DNA of 64,000 nucleotides from Lingula anatina. Taxonomy: Eukaryota > Brachiopoda > Lingulata > Lingulida > Lingulidae. Where the stretch lies: positions 414,516 to 478,515 of the forward strand of contig NW_019775613.1 of assembly GCF_001039355.2 (NCBI RefSeq), read 5' to 3'. The notes beneath the pieces were generated by a model, which did not search any database, was not told where the DNA came from, and was given only the letters and a program-made list of their open reading frames with translations. The translations under genes and the position numbers were made by a program. Shown piece by piece: positions 40,882 through 54,697 of the stretch; positions within the stretch are counted from its first letter, which is position 1, and each line of letters begins with the position of its first letter.

Positions 40882-43811
40882 CATAATTTTGGCAAAGATG
40901 TAGTTGATGTTACAGAAAGGAACGATCGAGATCATGATATTGTTAAACAGATGATCAAGCTCATGTTGTAAAGTGACTCAAAATAATTATCCATGTAAAC
41001 TTATATAAATCTACACAAAAAGCAGCATTCATGTTTTTTTCTTGTTTACACAGATACTATCCAGGTAGGAGAAGGTGATACGGGCACTCAGGAGTCCATC
41101 CTTGAGTGGAAGATACCCGCAGATAAACGCCATACTGTGAAACACGTAGCACTAGCGTCTGGGGGTGACAGTAAGGCAGAATGGAAGATTCCAGAATTTA
41201 CAGGTAATGCCTACAAACTTTTTCCATGAGGAATCACATCTGTAGTTTGCAAAAATATGCAATAATTCTGTATGGATTTTAGAAGGAGAAATTAAGATTA
41301 GGGTTTTAAAATATTATCGGGTTTTTCAGCTGTATACAGTTGTATTATTAGATTCGCTTAAAAGAAAGCCGTTAGGTACTATATGTATCATTATTACCTA
41401 CGCGTTCATTTTTCTATTTTTGATCACGAATCTGTGGCAAAATATTGCAAGAAGCTTTTTTTATTTTCTTATTTTTATTTTTATCTTATTCTTTTTTTGC
41501 AGAGGAATCCGTTAGCCACGTGAAGCCACAAACACTTGCCCAGACATCTCTTGTGACATTCCAAACTCTGCAACTTGAAGAGGACAAAATCCCGGCTCAA
41601 GAGGTTGCAGAACATATCTCTATTCAAGAAATTCACTTGACTCAAAGGGAGAAAGTTGAAAAACAGCTCAATGAAGTTGCTAAAGTAGAACCAAAAATCG
41701 GTAAGTTTTTTTTAAAAATTACATTGGTAGGATATTGGTGATCTTGTTTCTTTGTCATAAAATTACTTTTTTTGTAACGATTTGTTTCTTATTAAATATT
41801 TGTTGTCACACACTTTTAATTCAACCTTTTTTCATGCACAGTATAAATATACACACGATGTGCAAACTATACTTACTTGGGATAAAAAAAGACCATTTGG
41901 TGGTAAACCCTCAAGCTAAAAGCACAGTAATTTATTGCCAAATGTTACATTCCACTACGGTACTATTTCAGAATCCTACAGCGTGGTAACAACCCTCCCG
42001 GTCGATGACTACCGCACCATCCCAGGGTGCCAAAACGTAGAATGGATGGTCTTTGGTGTCCGGGCGAAGGACAACGCCAGGGTTTGCCTGACCTCCGTCC
42101 ACGGTGACACGAAACAGAAGTCCTACGAAGTTGTCATTGGTAGCCACAGTAACAGTAAAACTGAGATCCAAGAGTCCGGAGAGACAGTTGTGGAGGCGCC
42201 CACTGAGGCTATATTGTCCCAAGACTTAATGAAGCCATTCTGGATGAGTTGGGATGATGGTATGTCCTTCTATGAAACAGTGTTTATCGCAGCTCTTGTC
42301 ATGTATGAACATAGAAACGTCTCGTTGAGAATAAAGCTCTGAAGTAAATTAGAATATATTCAATTGTTACTCTGTCGAGATTTATGAGAATTATGCCGCC
42401 ATCACAATTTAAAAGTGAACTTATATACGGGACTACTTTTTCTCGTAGCCAAAATTAAAGTCGGTGAAGGTGTTACAAAGGACGAACAGACTGTTTTGGA
42501 ATGGGAGATTCCAGAGAGCAAGCTCCAGTCGGTAGATGAAGTGTCCGTGTTTGTAGACAGTGAGGAAGGCGGGGAGTGGATGGTACCCATGTTTGCAGGT
42601 TGGTACACTAGGAAACAAAATTATGCGCGTCCATGAAAAGGAGTGACGGACTCTTTGCCATTCATTCGGAATGGTTCTGTGTAGTGCCATTTTTGTAAAA
42701 TATCACATAAAATGAGAAAATAGTATGGTGGCAGTTTGAATATCCTGCGCATTTGAATGACATTTTTTAAATTTTGGTCAAGAAGGTGTCGTCAAACTAG
42801 GATGTTTTTTGCCATGGCGCCTTCGTCCTTCTATTTTCTTTTTCAGATATTTGTTAAAACATAAAAAACTGCCATTTTCACTAGTCATATTTAAATATTT
42901 TCATTGAAATTGCAGTTGAACAAGAGTTGGTCACCCCAGCTGTAACAACTAGTGAAGTAGAGGAGACCAGCGTGCAGCTGGCAGAGCAGACGATTGAACA
43001 AAAAGAGCAGACGACAGTGACCGTAACTGAACCGCGTATAGGTAAAAATATAGAATGGTAACACGTACATGTTATAGCTTAATGGACGCAATTTAAGAGA
43101 AATCTCACGAATTTCAGTTGGAGCCATGCAGTTTTGTACATAGGATCAGGAATTTTCGTCATGCATTTATCCAAAAAAAGGTAGTGTACGGAATGAAATC
43201 AAACCTCCACATCATACTAACTGCTTACACGTAATGACAGATGGGCCTGTGATACGTTTACTTTTTCTCTAATTTATTTTTAGAAACATTTGTCACCATG
43301 CGAACTCATAAAGCAGACGACTACCAGTTCATTGAAGGGTACCCCACAGAGACACTTCAATCAATCGTATTTGGCATCCGTGCAGCGGGCAACGCCAGGG
43401 TGGCCCTGACGTCAAAGACGGGCGACGTCCAACACGGTGTATATGAAGTAGTTATAGGTGGCGCTGACAACACCAAGTCAGAAATAAGAGAAGGCGGAGA
43501 AACGCAGCAGACGGTGGAAACTGAGAACATTCTCTCCAAAGACATGTTTAAACCTTACTGGATCAGTTGGGATGAAGGTAGTGACCTTTACCTTTAAAAA
43601 ATTCAAGAAATTGTTTAATTTGAATTTTTATTTATTTGTACAAACAAACGTCTATGTGTTATGCTAAAGAAAATGAGAATAGCACAACTATTTGCCACAC
43701 GCCTCCAATTCTAATGAACCGTTATGTGAAAACAGTCATCCTAGATTCCGAGTAGTGTCATGTCATATAAAACATACTTATGTGCATCACCCTCTGATTG
43801 CTCACACACAC

Positions 43812-43848
<37 letters not shown>

Positions 43849-46800
43849 GAAAATAAGAAAAAAAAATAGAAAAAAAACTGATAAAGTTAGTAACGACGTC
43901 TGTAATTAAAAGCTTGAATCTCTAATCATTTTCAGCAAAAATTCAGATGGGGCAAGGTCAAGAGGTCAAGAAGGACGTGGTGGTAGAGTGGGCTATACCC
44001 GAGGACAAAATACACCCAGTCAATGCGGTTGCAGTTGCTGTGGATGATAAGGATGGAGGGTCTTGGAGACTGCCTGATTTTGCAGGTAAATATTACGTGC
44101 GTGGGTTGTATCATTGATTCCTAAACGGCTTTGATCCATGANCCAACAGGTCAAGAAGGACGTGGTGGTAGAGTGGGCTATACCCGAGGACAAAATACAC
44201 CCAGTCAATGCTGTTGCAGTTGCTGTGGATGATAAGGATGGAGGGTCTTGGAGACTGCCTGATTTTGCAGGTAAATATTACGTGCGTGGGTTGTATCATT
44301 GATTCCAAAACGGCTTTGATTCATGATATACCTTACCGTGTGGTTGAACAAAATGCACAGAATTACCATGCTACAAATGTGTTAAATTCAGTAATGAAAT
44401 GATTAAATTTGGTGTTTTCCCCTTTAGTATGCCAAATGCATCCCTAGTTTGACTTAACCCACTCCTTTGCATTACATGAACGCTAATAGACCATGCTTTC
44501 CATCCCGTACCATAGTAATTGTGCCAGAATCGGGAAAATCAGTTGACTGAAGAAAAATTAATTAATAAATATACCTTTTTACCAATGCAATCAAGTACAA
44601 ATGCCTGCTTGGATGATTTAAGCACTGAATACCCATGATTTGCGCACTTCCTCGTTGTGAATTTGTTTTAGAACCAAAAGAAACGCCGGAAAAAGAGACC
44701 GAAGTAGTGACCTACGACGAGTCAGTGCGATTTAAAGAGGCGCTGAATTTCATGATAAACAATAAAGAACCCAAGCCAGGTAACATGTTCAGCATGGTCA
44801 AGAGTATTTGTCAATAGCTTTTCCATATATATCAAAAATTGTAAAGACAGCCGTTCAGGTACAACAATCACATTTTAAAGTAATATTAGTATTGTTTGTG
44901 TAAACGAGAGACATGTTTTCAAATTTATACATGTACGCTAGATCAATTAATTGGCTACATTCTGGTGTATAGATTTACAGATTTTTCTCGTTTTAGCTCA
45001 AGAGCTTTATTCCATTTTGCAATTTCTTCAAATTCATTTTTATTAATTTTGCATGTCATTAGTGATCAGCGAGGTAACGGTATATTCATAGATCAGTTTT
45101 AAACATTTTCAGAAAATGTGGAGACATTTGTCACAAACCCGGACGATGATTACTATTTCTTCGAGGAAACTACAGTTGTGGAAAAGAAGTGGGTAATCTT
45201 CAATGTAAAATCAAAAGGGGAACTCCATGTTGTCTTATCGTCTGTATCTGGTCTCGATAAAAACAGAAAATATGAAATTATTCTGGGCTGCGACGCAAAC
45301 AACAAGTCCAAAATACTCGAAAATGGAGAAGAGAAAGTGGAGACTGATACGCATGATATAATATCAGACACTGAATATCATGTTTTCTGGATAACTTGGA
45401 CGGACCAAAAACTTCGTGTTGGTAGAGGGAAGTTTGAGGGATTTGATCTGCTGATGGAGTTACCAATACCAGATGAAAATTACGAAATTATCTCCGCGGC
45501 CGTGCTTAGTACTGATACGGCTGAATGGCAGGTGCTCAAAGTGACCGGTGAGTGTTACTGCACTAAGCTATCTCTGACAGTATCTCTCTCTCCTATTGTA
45601 AATGAAGGATATCACGCAGCTGGTGAAATGCATTTTATATAGTGTTTTGTGTGGTTTAATGAATTTCCTCTAGGGACCCGATAGTTTATTATTGCTTGGT
45701 GTAACATATAACTAGGTAAATGTAACAGAAATTTTAAGTTGGTTAAAATTAAACGGCAGTAAAGTTGATGAGGGGCGTTTGCAAAATATTCTCTTCAACT
45801 GTCACACAATCATTTTCTTTTTAAATAACGATGTTTTATTAAGCTTTAATACCCAGTATTCCAATTAAAAGGAGAATGTTGACAAAATTGATATTATTTA
45901 AGGTGATGTGACCGACTCCACTGAAACCACTACTGTTGAGCAGACGACAGACGAACAGCGATACCATATAACACCTGAAGGATTAAAGGTTCCCATAGAA
46001 ACAAGCAGAAAAGTGTCGGAGTCAGGAGAAGAGGAAAAGCCATACTTTGGTAAGAAAATAACACGTCCATAATACCAGTACCAACTTGTCAATAACGTCA
46101 TAGACGGAATTCAAAAAAGACACAAAAATATATATGTATGTGTGTGTGTGTGTGTGTGTGTTTGTGTCGTTTTTAAAAATAGTTATAAAATTCGTATCGA
46201 CAGATAGTCACAGAAATAGAGCTTGACCATTTCGCGTTGCAGTTTAGGATTTTGTAAATGCGTGAACATTTTTTTTTAGAAACTATCATCTCCGCCAAAT
46301 CCGAGCCAGATGGCGAATATGAGACTTTCGAGGAATGGACAGAGACATTTGAGGAGTGGACAGAGTGGACGGTGTTCAGAGTCAAGACTGACCAAGAAGC
46401 CAAAGTGGCCCTGTCAGGGAGTTCAGAAACTGGGGGCAGTGAACTGAGGAAGGATGCATATGAGGTTTGTGTCAGTGTGATTCAGGTGCTTCATTTTCTT
46501 TCTCACGTAGACTTGGATATACAAAATACTCGGTGAATTCAGATTTGATGTTTGATGAACAACCATAATGAGAAACAGTCTGAATTTTTATCCATATCTC
46601 CACTGTTTTAATAAGTATTTCATTAGAAATTCTACTGACTTCTGTTTATAGATGAGTTACTATTTCTTGCAACAAAACATCTGGAGTTTGTTTAAAACAA
46701 TTAAAAAAAAGAGCCTAACAGTAATATTCAAATACACACTGTTAGTTTTGAACTACCCTTCTTTGAGGAAATATGCACTTCTAATGTAGCCCTTTGTACT

Positions 46801-49800
46801 TACCAGATCATTCTTGGAGCTGACAACAACAAAAAGACTTACATCAAGCAAAACGACCGTATTGAAGCAGAAGTTTCCAGTAAGGGGATCCTCAGCTCTG
46901 ACAACTTCAGAACATTTTGGTTGTCTTGGGAGGACGCGAAAGTGCAGATCGGGAGAGGGTACAAGAAGGGCAATGATAAGATCCTGGAATGGGAGCCGCC
47001 GAAGGAAAGCTGGCAAAAGATTACGAACTTGGGCGTCAGTTCGGGTGTGACAGGGGCAGAGTGGGAGTTCCTCAAGTATAAAGGTAAGGCCATAAAAATG
47101 ATTAAGTAGACCAAGGGCTTTTAGATATAACATCAAAAGTGCAAAATAGAAAAATAATGATTTCTACTGTGGAATATCGTGGATTATCACACGTACTATC
47201 ACAGAATTGATGCATACCCTGTTGTGGACGGAGTCTTCTGAAATAACATATACAGGTACTCAAAGTGTGTAACTCTGAAAACCAGCAATCCAGCTGATAG
47301 CTATCCACAAGAAAGTATTTTGCTATCTGTATTTCTTAAAGGTTGGAGGCAGACCGCTGGAGATGAGTACCTGTTTGATCAAGATTATCCTAGTGAATCA
47401 GAAAGTGAGGGTGGCCTAGACCTGATAGGTGAGTGGCAGTTACTCTTGGCTTAATAGATTTTTATTTAAAGTTTCAAATGAAAACAAGAAATTTGTCTGT
47501 TTGTATCTGTTTTTTTTTTCATGGCAAACTTATTTTCTATTTCAGAAAACTTCATTACCGTCCTCACTCCTGCGGTTTACGATTATCAGTACCTACCAGA
47601 AGTACCGGTGACAGATAAAACATGGATTACATTCCGGCTGAGGGCAGGGTGCAACGGAAATATAGCCCTGTCTTCAATATATGGGGAAACCGACAGCAAA
47701 ACGTACGAAATTCAGCTTGGGGGTAGGGACAACAACCGGTCGATGATTCGACATGGCGGGCATGGTGCTATTTATGCTGAAACTTATACCAGAGGAGTGT
47801 TAAATCCCCAGGAATTTCGACCGTTTTGGATCAGCTGGGATGGAGGTATGCGTGATAAAGCCCATGTTGTCCTCTTTTTGTTTTTGTACAAAATGAATGA
47901 GATTGATTGATAGATAGATGGATAGATAGATGGATGGATAGAATTTATAATAAATTTTAGACATAATGTTTTGACAAAGTAATTATGTGTAAAACGAATG
48001 CTGTCACTTAAAATATGTGTTATGTTATTACAGCGATATAAACCAAAATTTTGATGAGGGGCCCCTTAAATACAACCTCTCTATCAAAGATAAAATCATT
48101 TTACCAAAGAAATTTTACTTATAAATTGTACTTATAAATTGTACTTATATTTTATACTCCGAACATTTAATATTATTTTACAGGCAAAATAAGAGTAGGC
48201 AGAGGAAACAAGAAGTACAAGCGATCTTTCTTAGAATGGACCATACCGGAAGAAAAGATGCATTCTGTCAACTGCCTTGCGGTAGCGACAGGAGAGGGAT
48301 CCGATGGGCAGTGGGAATTTGTTGAATATATAGGTAATTCCATCACAATTAATGAAATTTGATATGTAACAGGGCCTCTTTTTCAATATGGATTCCATAA
48401 ACAAGGTGCATTTTAGATAATGAAACAGCCAAATTTAGAAGACGGGTAATTCTAGCAAGGTGTTAAAGCGTATATTTTTTCTATGCTTTTAGCTATTTAA
48501 ACTAATATAAGTAATTAACTATACTTTGTAGATCCCAATAAAGAAGAAACGAAAGAAGACCGCATGAAGCAGGCCCGAGTTAGCCTTTTGTGGATGTCTA
48601 AAAAGCAAAGAATGTTAAATATATTGGAGGATGCCTATCCGAATCCTTTGGATACAAAGGACCTCTTGAGGTAAAAGCGATTATGTTTCTGTACATTGTA
48701 TTTTGATACTTCAATGAGTATATACCGTGCACGTCGGTTTCATTTGGAGATATTAAATTTGATTTTAGTTTGACTTTAACATGATGTTGAACTGGGCTTG
48801 CAAANTCAAGAGGTCAAGAAGGACGTGGTGGTAGAGTGGGCTATACCCGAGGACAAAATACACCCAGTCAATGCGGTTGCAGTTGCTGTGGATGATAAGG
48901 ATGGAGGGTCTTGGAGACTGCCTGATTTTGCAGGTAAATATTACGTGCGTGGGTTGTATCATTGATTCCTAAACGGCTTTGATCCATGATATACCTTGTC
49001 GTGTGATTGAACAAAATGCACAGAATTACCATGCTACAAATGTGTTAAATTCAGTGATGAAATTATTAAATTTGGTGTTTTTCCCTTTAGTATACCAAAT
49101 GCATCCCTAGTTTGACTTAACCCACTCCTTTGCATTACATGAACGCTAATAGACAATGCTTTCCATCCCGTACCATAGTAATGGTGCCAGAATCGGGAAA
49201 ATCAGTTGATTGAAGAAAAATTAATTAATAAATAGACCTCTTTACCTATGCAATCAAGTACAAATACCTGCTTGGATGATTTAAGCACTGAATACCCATG
49301 ATTTGCGCACTTCCTCGTTGTGAATTTGTTTTAGAACCAAAAGAAACGCCGGAAAAAGAGACCGAAGTAGTGACCTACGACGAGTCAGTGCGATTTAAAG
49401 AGGCGCTGAATTTCATGATAAACAATAAAGAACCCAAGCCAGGTAACATGTTAAGCATGTTCAAGAGTATTTGTCAATAGCTTTTCCATATATATCAAAA
49501 ATTGTAAAGACAGCCGTTCAGGTACAACAATCACATTTTAAAGTAATATTAGTATTGTTTGTGTAAACGAGAGACATGTTTTCAAATTTATACATATACG
49601 CTAGATCAATTAATTGGCTACATACTGGTGTATAGATTTACAGATTTTTCTCGTTTTAGCTCAAGAGCTTTATTCCATTTTGCAATTTCTTCAAATTCAT
49701 TTTTATTAATTTTTCATGTCATTAGTGATCAGCGAGATAACGGTATATTCATAGATCAGTTTTTAACATTTTCAGAAAATGTGGAGACATTCGTCACAAA

Positions 49801-52800
49801 CCCGGACGATGATTACTATTTCTTCGAGGAAACTACAGTTGTGGAAAAGAAGTGGGTAATCTTCAACGTTAAATCAAAAGGGGAACTCCATGTTGTCTTA
49901 TCGTCTGTATCTGGTCTCGATAAAAACAGAAAATATGAAATTATTCTGGGCTGCGACGCAAACAACAAGTCCAAAATACTCGAAAATGGAGAAGTGAAAG
50001 TGGTGACTGATACGCATGATATAATATCAGACACTGAATATCATGTTTTCTGGATAACTTGGACGGACCAAAAACTTCGTGTTGGTAGAGGGAAGTTTGA
50101 GGGATTTGATCTGCTGATGGAGTTACCAATACCAGATGAAAATTACGAAATCATCTCCGCGGCCGTGCTTAGTACTGATACGGCTGAATGGCAGGTGCTC
50201 AAAGTGACCGGTGAGTGTTACTGCACTAAGCTATCTCTGACAGTATCTCTCTCTCCTCTTGTATATGAAGGAAATATCACGCAGCTGGTGAAATGCATTT
50301 TATATAGTGTTTTGTGTGGTTTAATGAATTTCCTCTAGGGACCCGATAGTTTATTATTGCTTGGTGTAACATATAACTGGGTAAATGTAACAGAAATTTT
50401 AAGTTGGTTAAAATTAAACGGCAGTAAAGTTGATGAGGGGCGTTTGCAAAATATTCTCTTCAACTGTCACACGATCATTTTCTTTTTAAATAACGATGTT
50501 TTATTAAGCTTTAATACCCAGTATTCCAATTAAAAGGAGAATGTTGACAAAATTGATATTATTTAAGGTGATGTGACCGACTCCACTGAAACCACTACTG
50601 TTGAGCAGACGACAGACGAACAGCGATACCATATAACACCTGAAGGATTAAAGGTTCCCATAGAAACAAGCAGAAAAGTGTCGGAGTCAGGAGAAGAGGA
50701 AAAGCCATACTTTGGTAAGAAAATAACACGTCCATAATACCAGTACCAACTTGTCAATAACGTCATAGACGGAATTCAAAAAAGACACAAAAATATATAT
50801 GTATGTGTGTGTTTGTGTGTGTGTGTGTTTGTGTCGTTTTTAAAAATAGTTATAAAATTCGTATCGACAGATAGTCACAGAAATAGAGCTTGACCATTTC
50901 GCGTTGCAGTTTAGGATTTTGTAAATGCGTGAAAATTTTTTTTTAGAAACTATCATCTCCGCCAAATCCGAGCCAGATGGCGAATATGAGACTTTCGAGG
51001 AATGGACAGAGACATTTGAGGAGTGGACAGAGTGGACGGTGTTCAGAGTCAAGACTGACCAAGAAGCCAAAGTGGCCCTGTCAGGGAGTTCAGAAACTGG
51101 GGGCAGTGAACTGAGGAAGGATGCATATGAGGTTTGTGTCAGTGTGATTCAGGTGCTTCATTTTCTTTCTCACGTAGACTTGGATATACAAAATACTCGG
51201 TGAATTCAGATTTGATGTTTGATGAACAACCATAATGAGAAACAGTCTGAATTTTTATCCATATCTCCACTGTTTTAATAAGTATTTCATTAGAAATTCT
51301 ACTGACTTCTGTTTATAGATGAGTTACTATTTCTTGCAACAAAACATCTGGATAAATATTTTTGTGGAGTTTGTTTAAAACAATTAAAAAAAAGAGCCTA
51401 ACAGTAATATTCAAATACACACTGTTAGTTTTGAACTACCCTTCTTTGAGGAAATATGCACTTCTAATGTAGCCCTTTGTACTTACCAGATCATTCTTGG
51501 AGCTGACAACAACAAAAAGACTTACATCAAGCAAAACGACCGTATTGAAGCAGAAGTTTCCAGTAAGGGGATCCTCAGCTCTGACAACTTCAGAACATTT
51601 TGGTTGTCTTGGGAGGACGCGAAAGTGCAGATCGGGAGAGGGTACAAGAAGGGCAATGATAAGATCCTGGAATGGGAGCCGCCGAAGGAAAGCTGGCAAA
51701 AGATTACGAACTTGGGCGTCAGTTCGGGTGTGACAGCGGCAGAGTGGGAGTTCCTCAAGTATAAAGGTATGGCCATAAAACTGATTAAGTAGACCAAGGG
51801 CTTTTAGATATAACATCGAAAGTGCATAATAGGAAAATAATGTTTTCTGCTGTGGAATATCGTTGATTATCACTTGTACTATCACAGAATTGATGCACAT
51901 CCTGTTGTGGACGGAGTCTTCTGAATTAACATATACCCAAAGTGTGTAACTCTGAAAACCAGCAATCCAACTGATAGCTACAGTATGTGCAAGAAAGTAT
52001 TTTGCTATTTCTGTATTTCTTAAAGGTTGGAGGCAGACCGCTGGAGATGAGTACCTGTTTGATCAAGATTATCCTAGTGAATCAGAAAGTGAGGGTGGCC
52101 TAGACCTGATAGGTGAGTGGCAGTTACTCTTAGCTTAATAGATTTTTATTTAAAGTTTCAAACGAAAACAAGAAATTTGTCAGTTTATGTCTGTTTTCTT
52201 TTCATGGCAAACTTACTTTCTATTTCAGAAAACTTCATCACCGTCCTCACTCCTGCGGTTTACGATTATCAGTACCTACCAGAAGTACCGGTGACAGATA
52301 AAACATGGATTACATTCCGGCTGAGGGCAGGGTGCAACGGAAATATAGCCCTGTCTTCAATATACGGGGAAACCGACAGCAAAACGTACGAAATTCAGCT
52401 TGGAGGTAGGGACAACAACCGGTCGATGATTCGACATGGCGGGCATGGTGCTATTTATGCTGAAACTTATACCAGAGGAGTGTTAAATCCCCAGGAATTC
52501 CGACCATTTTGGATCAGTTGGGATGGAGGTATGTATGATAAAGCTCATGTTGTCCTCTTTTTGATTTTGTACAAAATGAATGAGATAGATAGATGGATGG
52601 ATATATAAGATTTAAAATAAAATTTCGAATGCTTCTTTTGGATATAACGTTTTGACAAAGTAATTAATTTGTGAAGCGAATGTCCCCACTTAAAATATCT
52701 GTTTTGATATTACAGCGATATAAACCAAGGCTTTGATGAGGGCCCCTTAAATACAGCTCCTCTATCAAAGAGAAAATCATTTTACCAAGGAAAGTTGTCT

Positions 52801-54623
52801 AGGCAAATTTTACAGATTTAGTTATTGCATTATTATACTAACATTTTATACATCTAATATTTTAAATTGTTTTACAGGCAAAATAAGAGTAGGCAGAGGA
52901 AACAAGAAGTATAAGCGATCTTTCTTAGAATGGACCATACCGGAAGAGAAGATGCACTCTGTCAATTGCCTTGCGGTAGCGACAGGAGAGGGATCCGATG
53001 GGCAATGGGAATTTGTAGAATATATAGGTAATTCCATCACATCCATAAAAAGACATGTAACAGGACTTCTTCTTGTATATTTTTATTGTGTATTTAAGAT
53101 ATTGAAGCAGTAAAATTTAAAGCTTACTTCAATCGCAGCAGAGAGAAGACAGGTATTTTTAGCAAGGTGTTACAGCGTACATTTTTGTGTTTTTAGCTAT
53201 TTAAACTATATAAGTATGAATTTACTTTGTAGATCCAAATAAAGAAGAAACGAAAGAAGACCGCATGAAGCAGGCCCGAGTTAGCCTCTTGTGGATGTCT
53301 AAAAAACAAAGAATGTTAAATATATTGGAGGATGCCTATCCGAATCCTTTGGATACAAAGGACCTCTTGAGGTAAAAGCGATTATGTTTCTGTACATTGT
53401 ATTTTGATACTTCAATGAGTATATACCGTGCACGTCGGTTTCATTTGAACATATTAAATTTGATTTTAGTTTGACTTTAACATGATTTTGAACTGGGCTT
53501 GCAGACTACTAGGAATTAACCTCTTTAACCATTTTTGAAAGGTCCATGAGCATAATTGGCTTTTAAGTTTTTAACTTAGAGATCTATACATATTAAATAA
53601 TATGTATTTTAAGTTTGCTTCGTTGTTGTTAAAATAAAAAAAACAACGCATTTAATATTTATTATTCTGTAAAAACACCACTGCCCACTTTTAAAGACAT
53701 TGCCAGGAATACCATGTTATTGCATTGCATGCGTAGTCATTTATTTGTGCTTACTATTCTTTTACATGTGCCAGTATTTTATGTACCAACACTGCGTCTT
53801 ATGATAAATATCGGTAGGTTAAGGACACTGTGGGATTGACATACCTTCACTTCCTGCAATATTGGCCTCGTTCTTTCTGGGTCATCCAATGGTACCGTTA
53901 TAATATAATTTCGCAAACGAGGCGTGTAGTTGGAGACCAATTAACCCACTTGTCACAGATGGTATCTTCCACTGTGAAGAGCCAATGCATCTCTATCCTT
54001 ATTTATAATTGAAAGATCTAGTTTGTTGCCCTCATCTATATAGAATCAGGGTAGGCTAGGATTTTTAACCTAGTGGTGTGTGTGTCAGTTGCTCACCTGT
54101 TTGAAGGGTTCCTTTATTGTTTTGATTTTTTCTGATAGAATGACCACCCCGTCTTCAAGAAGTGAATTGTGAAATTGATGAGTTTTTCTCTTGATAATGG
54201 CAGAGTTTGCATTTTGATTATTTTCTTGTTATATTTCCTCTGCAAGTTCTTCTGTTTTTATCACTCTTTGTGGGTTGAATCTGACGAAAGTGTTTTGCAA
54301 TACGATATATACAAACCCAATATATGTTCAGTTTTCTCTTGCATATGTTCAAGTTCCAAAGACTTTATGCCTATTCCAACACCTACAGATGCTCCACACC
54401 ATAGATTAAAAACATACCTACTTTAAAATCTTTTATGACATTAAAACATGATTAGAAATTCATTTACCTTATCGAACTGGTAGCATTACAGAATTAGACC
54501 AATAGACATAGAATGCTAAAAAGACTTATTGACATTTATAGGCCTATGTAGTTATTAAAATATTATTTTTAAAGTATTAAAATATACTAAAACATCATGT
54601 ATGTGATAACTTTGTTCCACTTG

Positions 54624-54697
<74 letters not shown>

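Noticed and set aside
46753-47136. Minus-strand ORF opposite domain 13 (also at 51436-51900)
   Set aside because: Antisense shadow of a real exon; it appears twice only because the block is duplicated.
44142-48805. Genuine tandem duplication giving 17 domains
   Set aside because: Contig ends match across the block, the Ns mark joins, and splicing through both copies breaks the frame.
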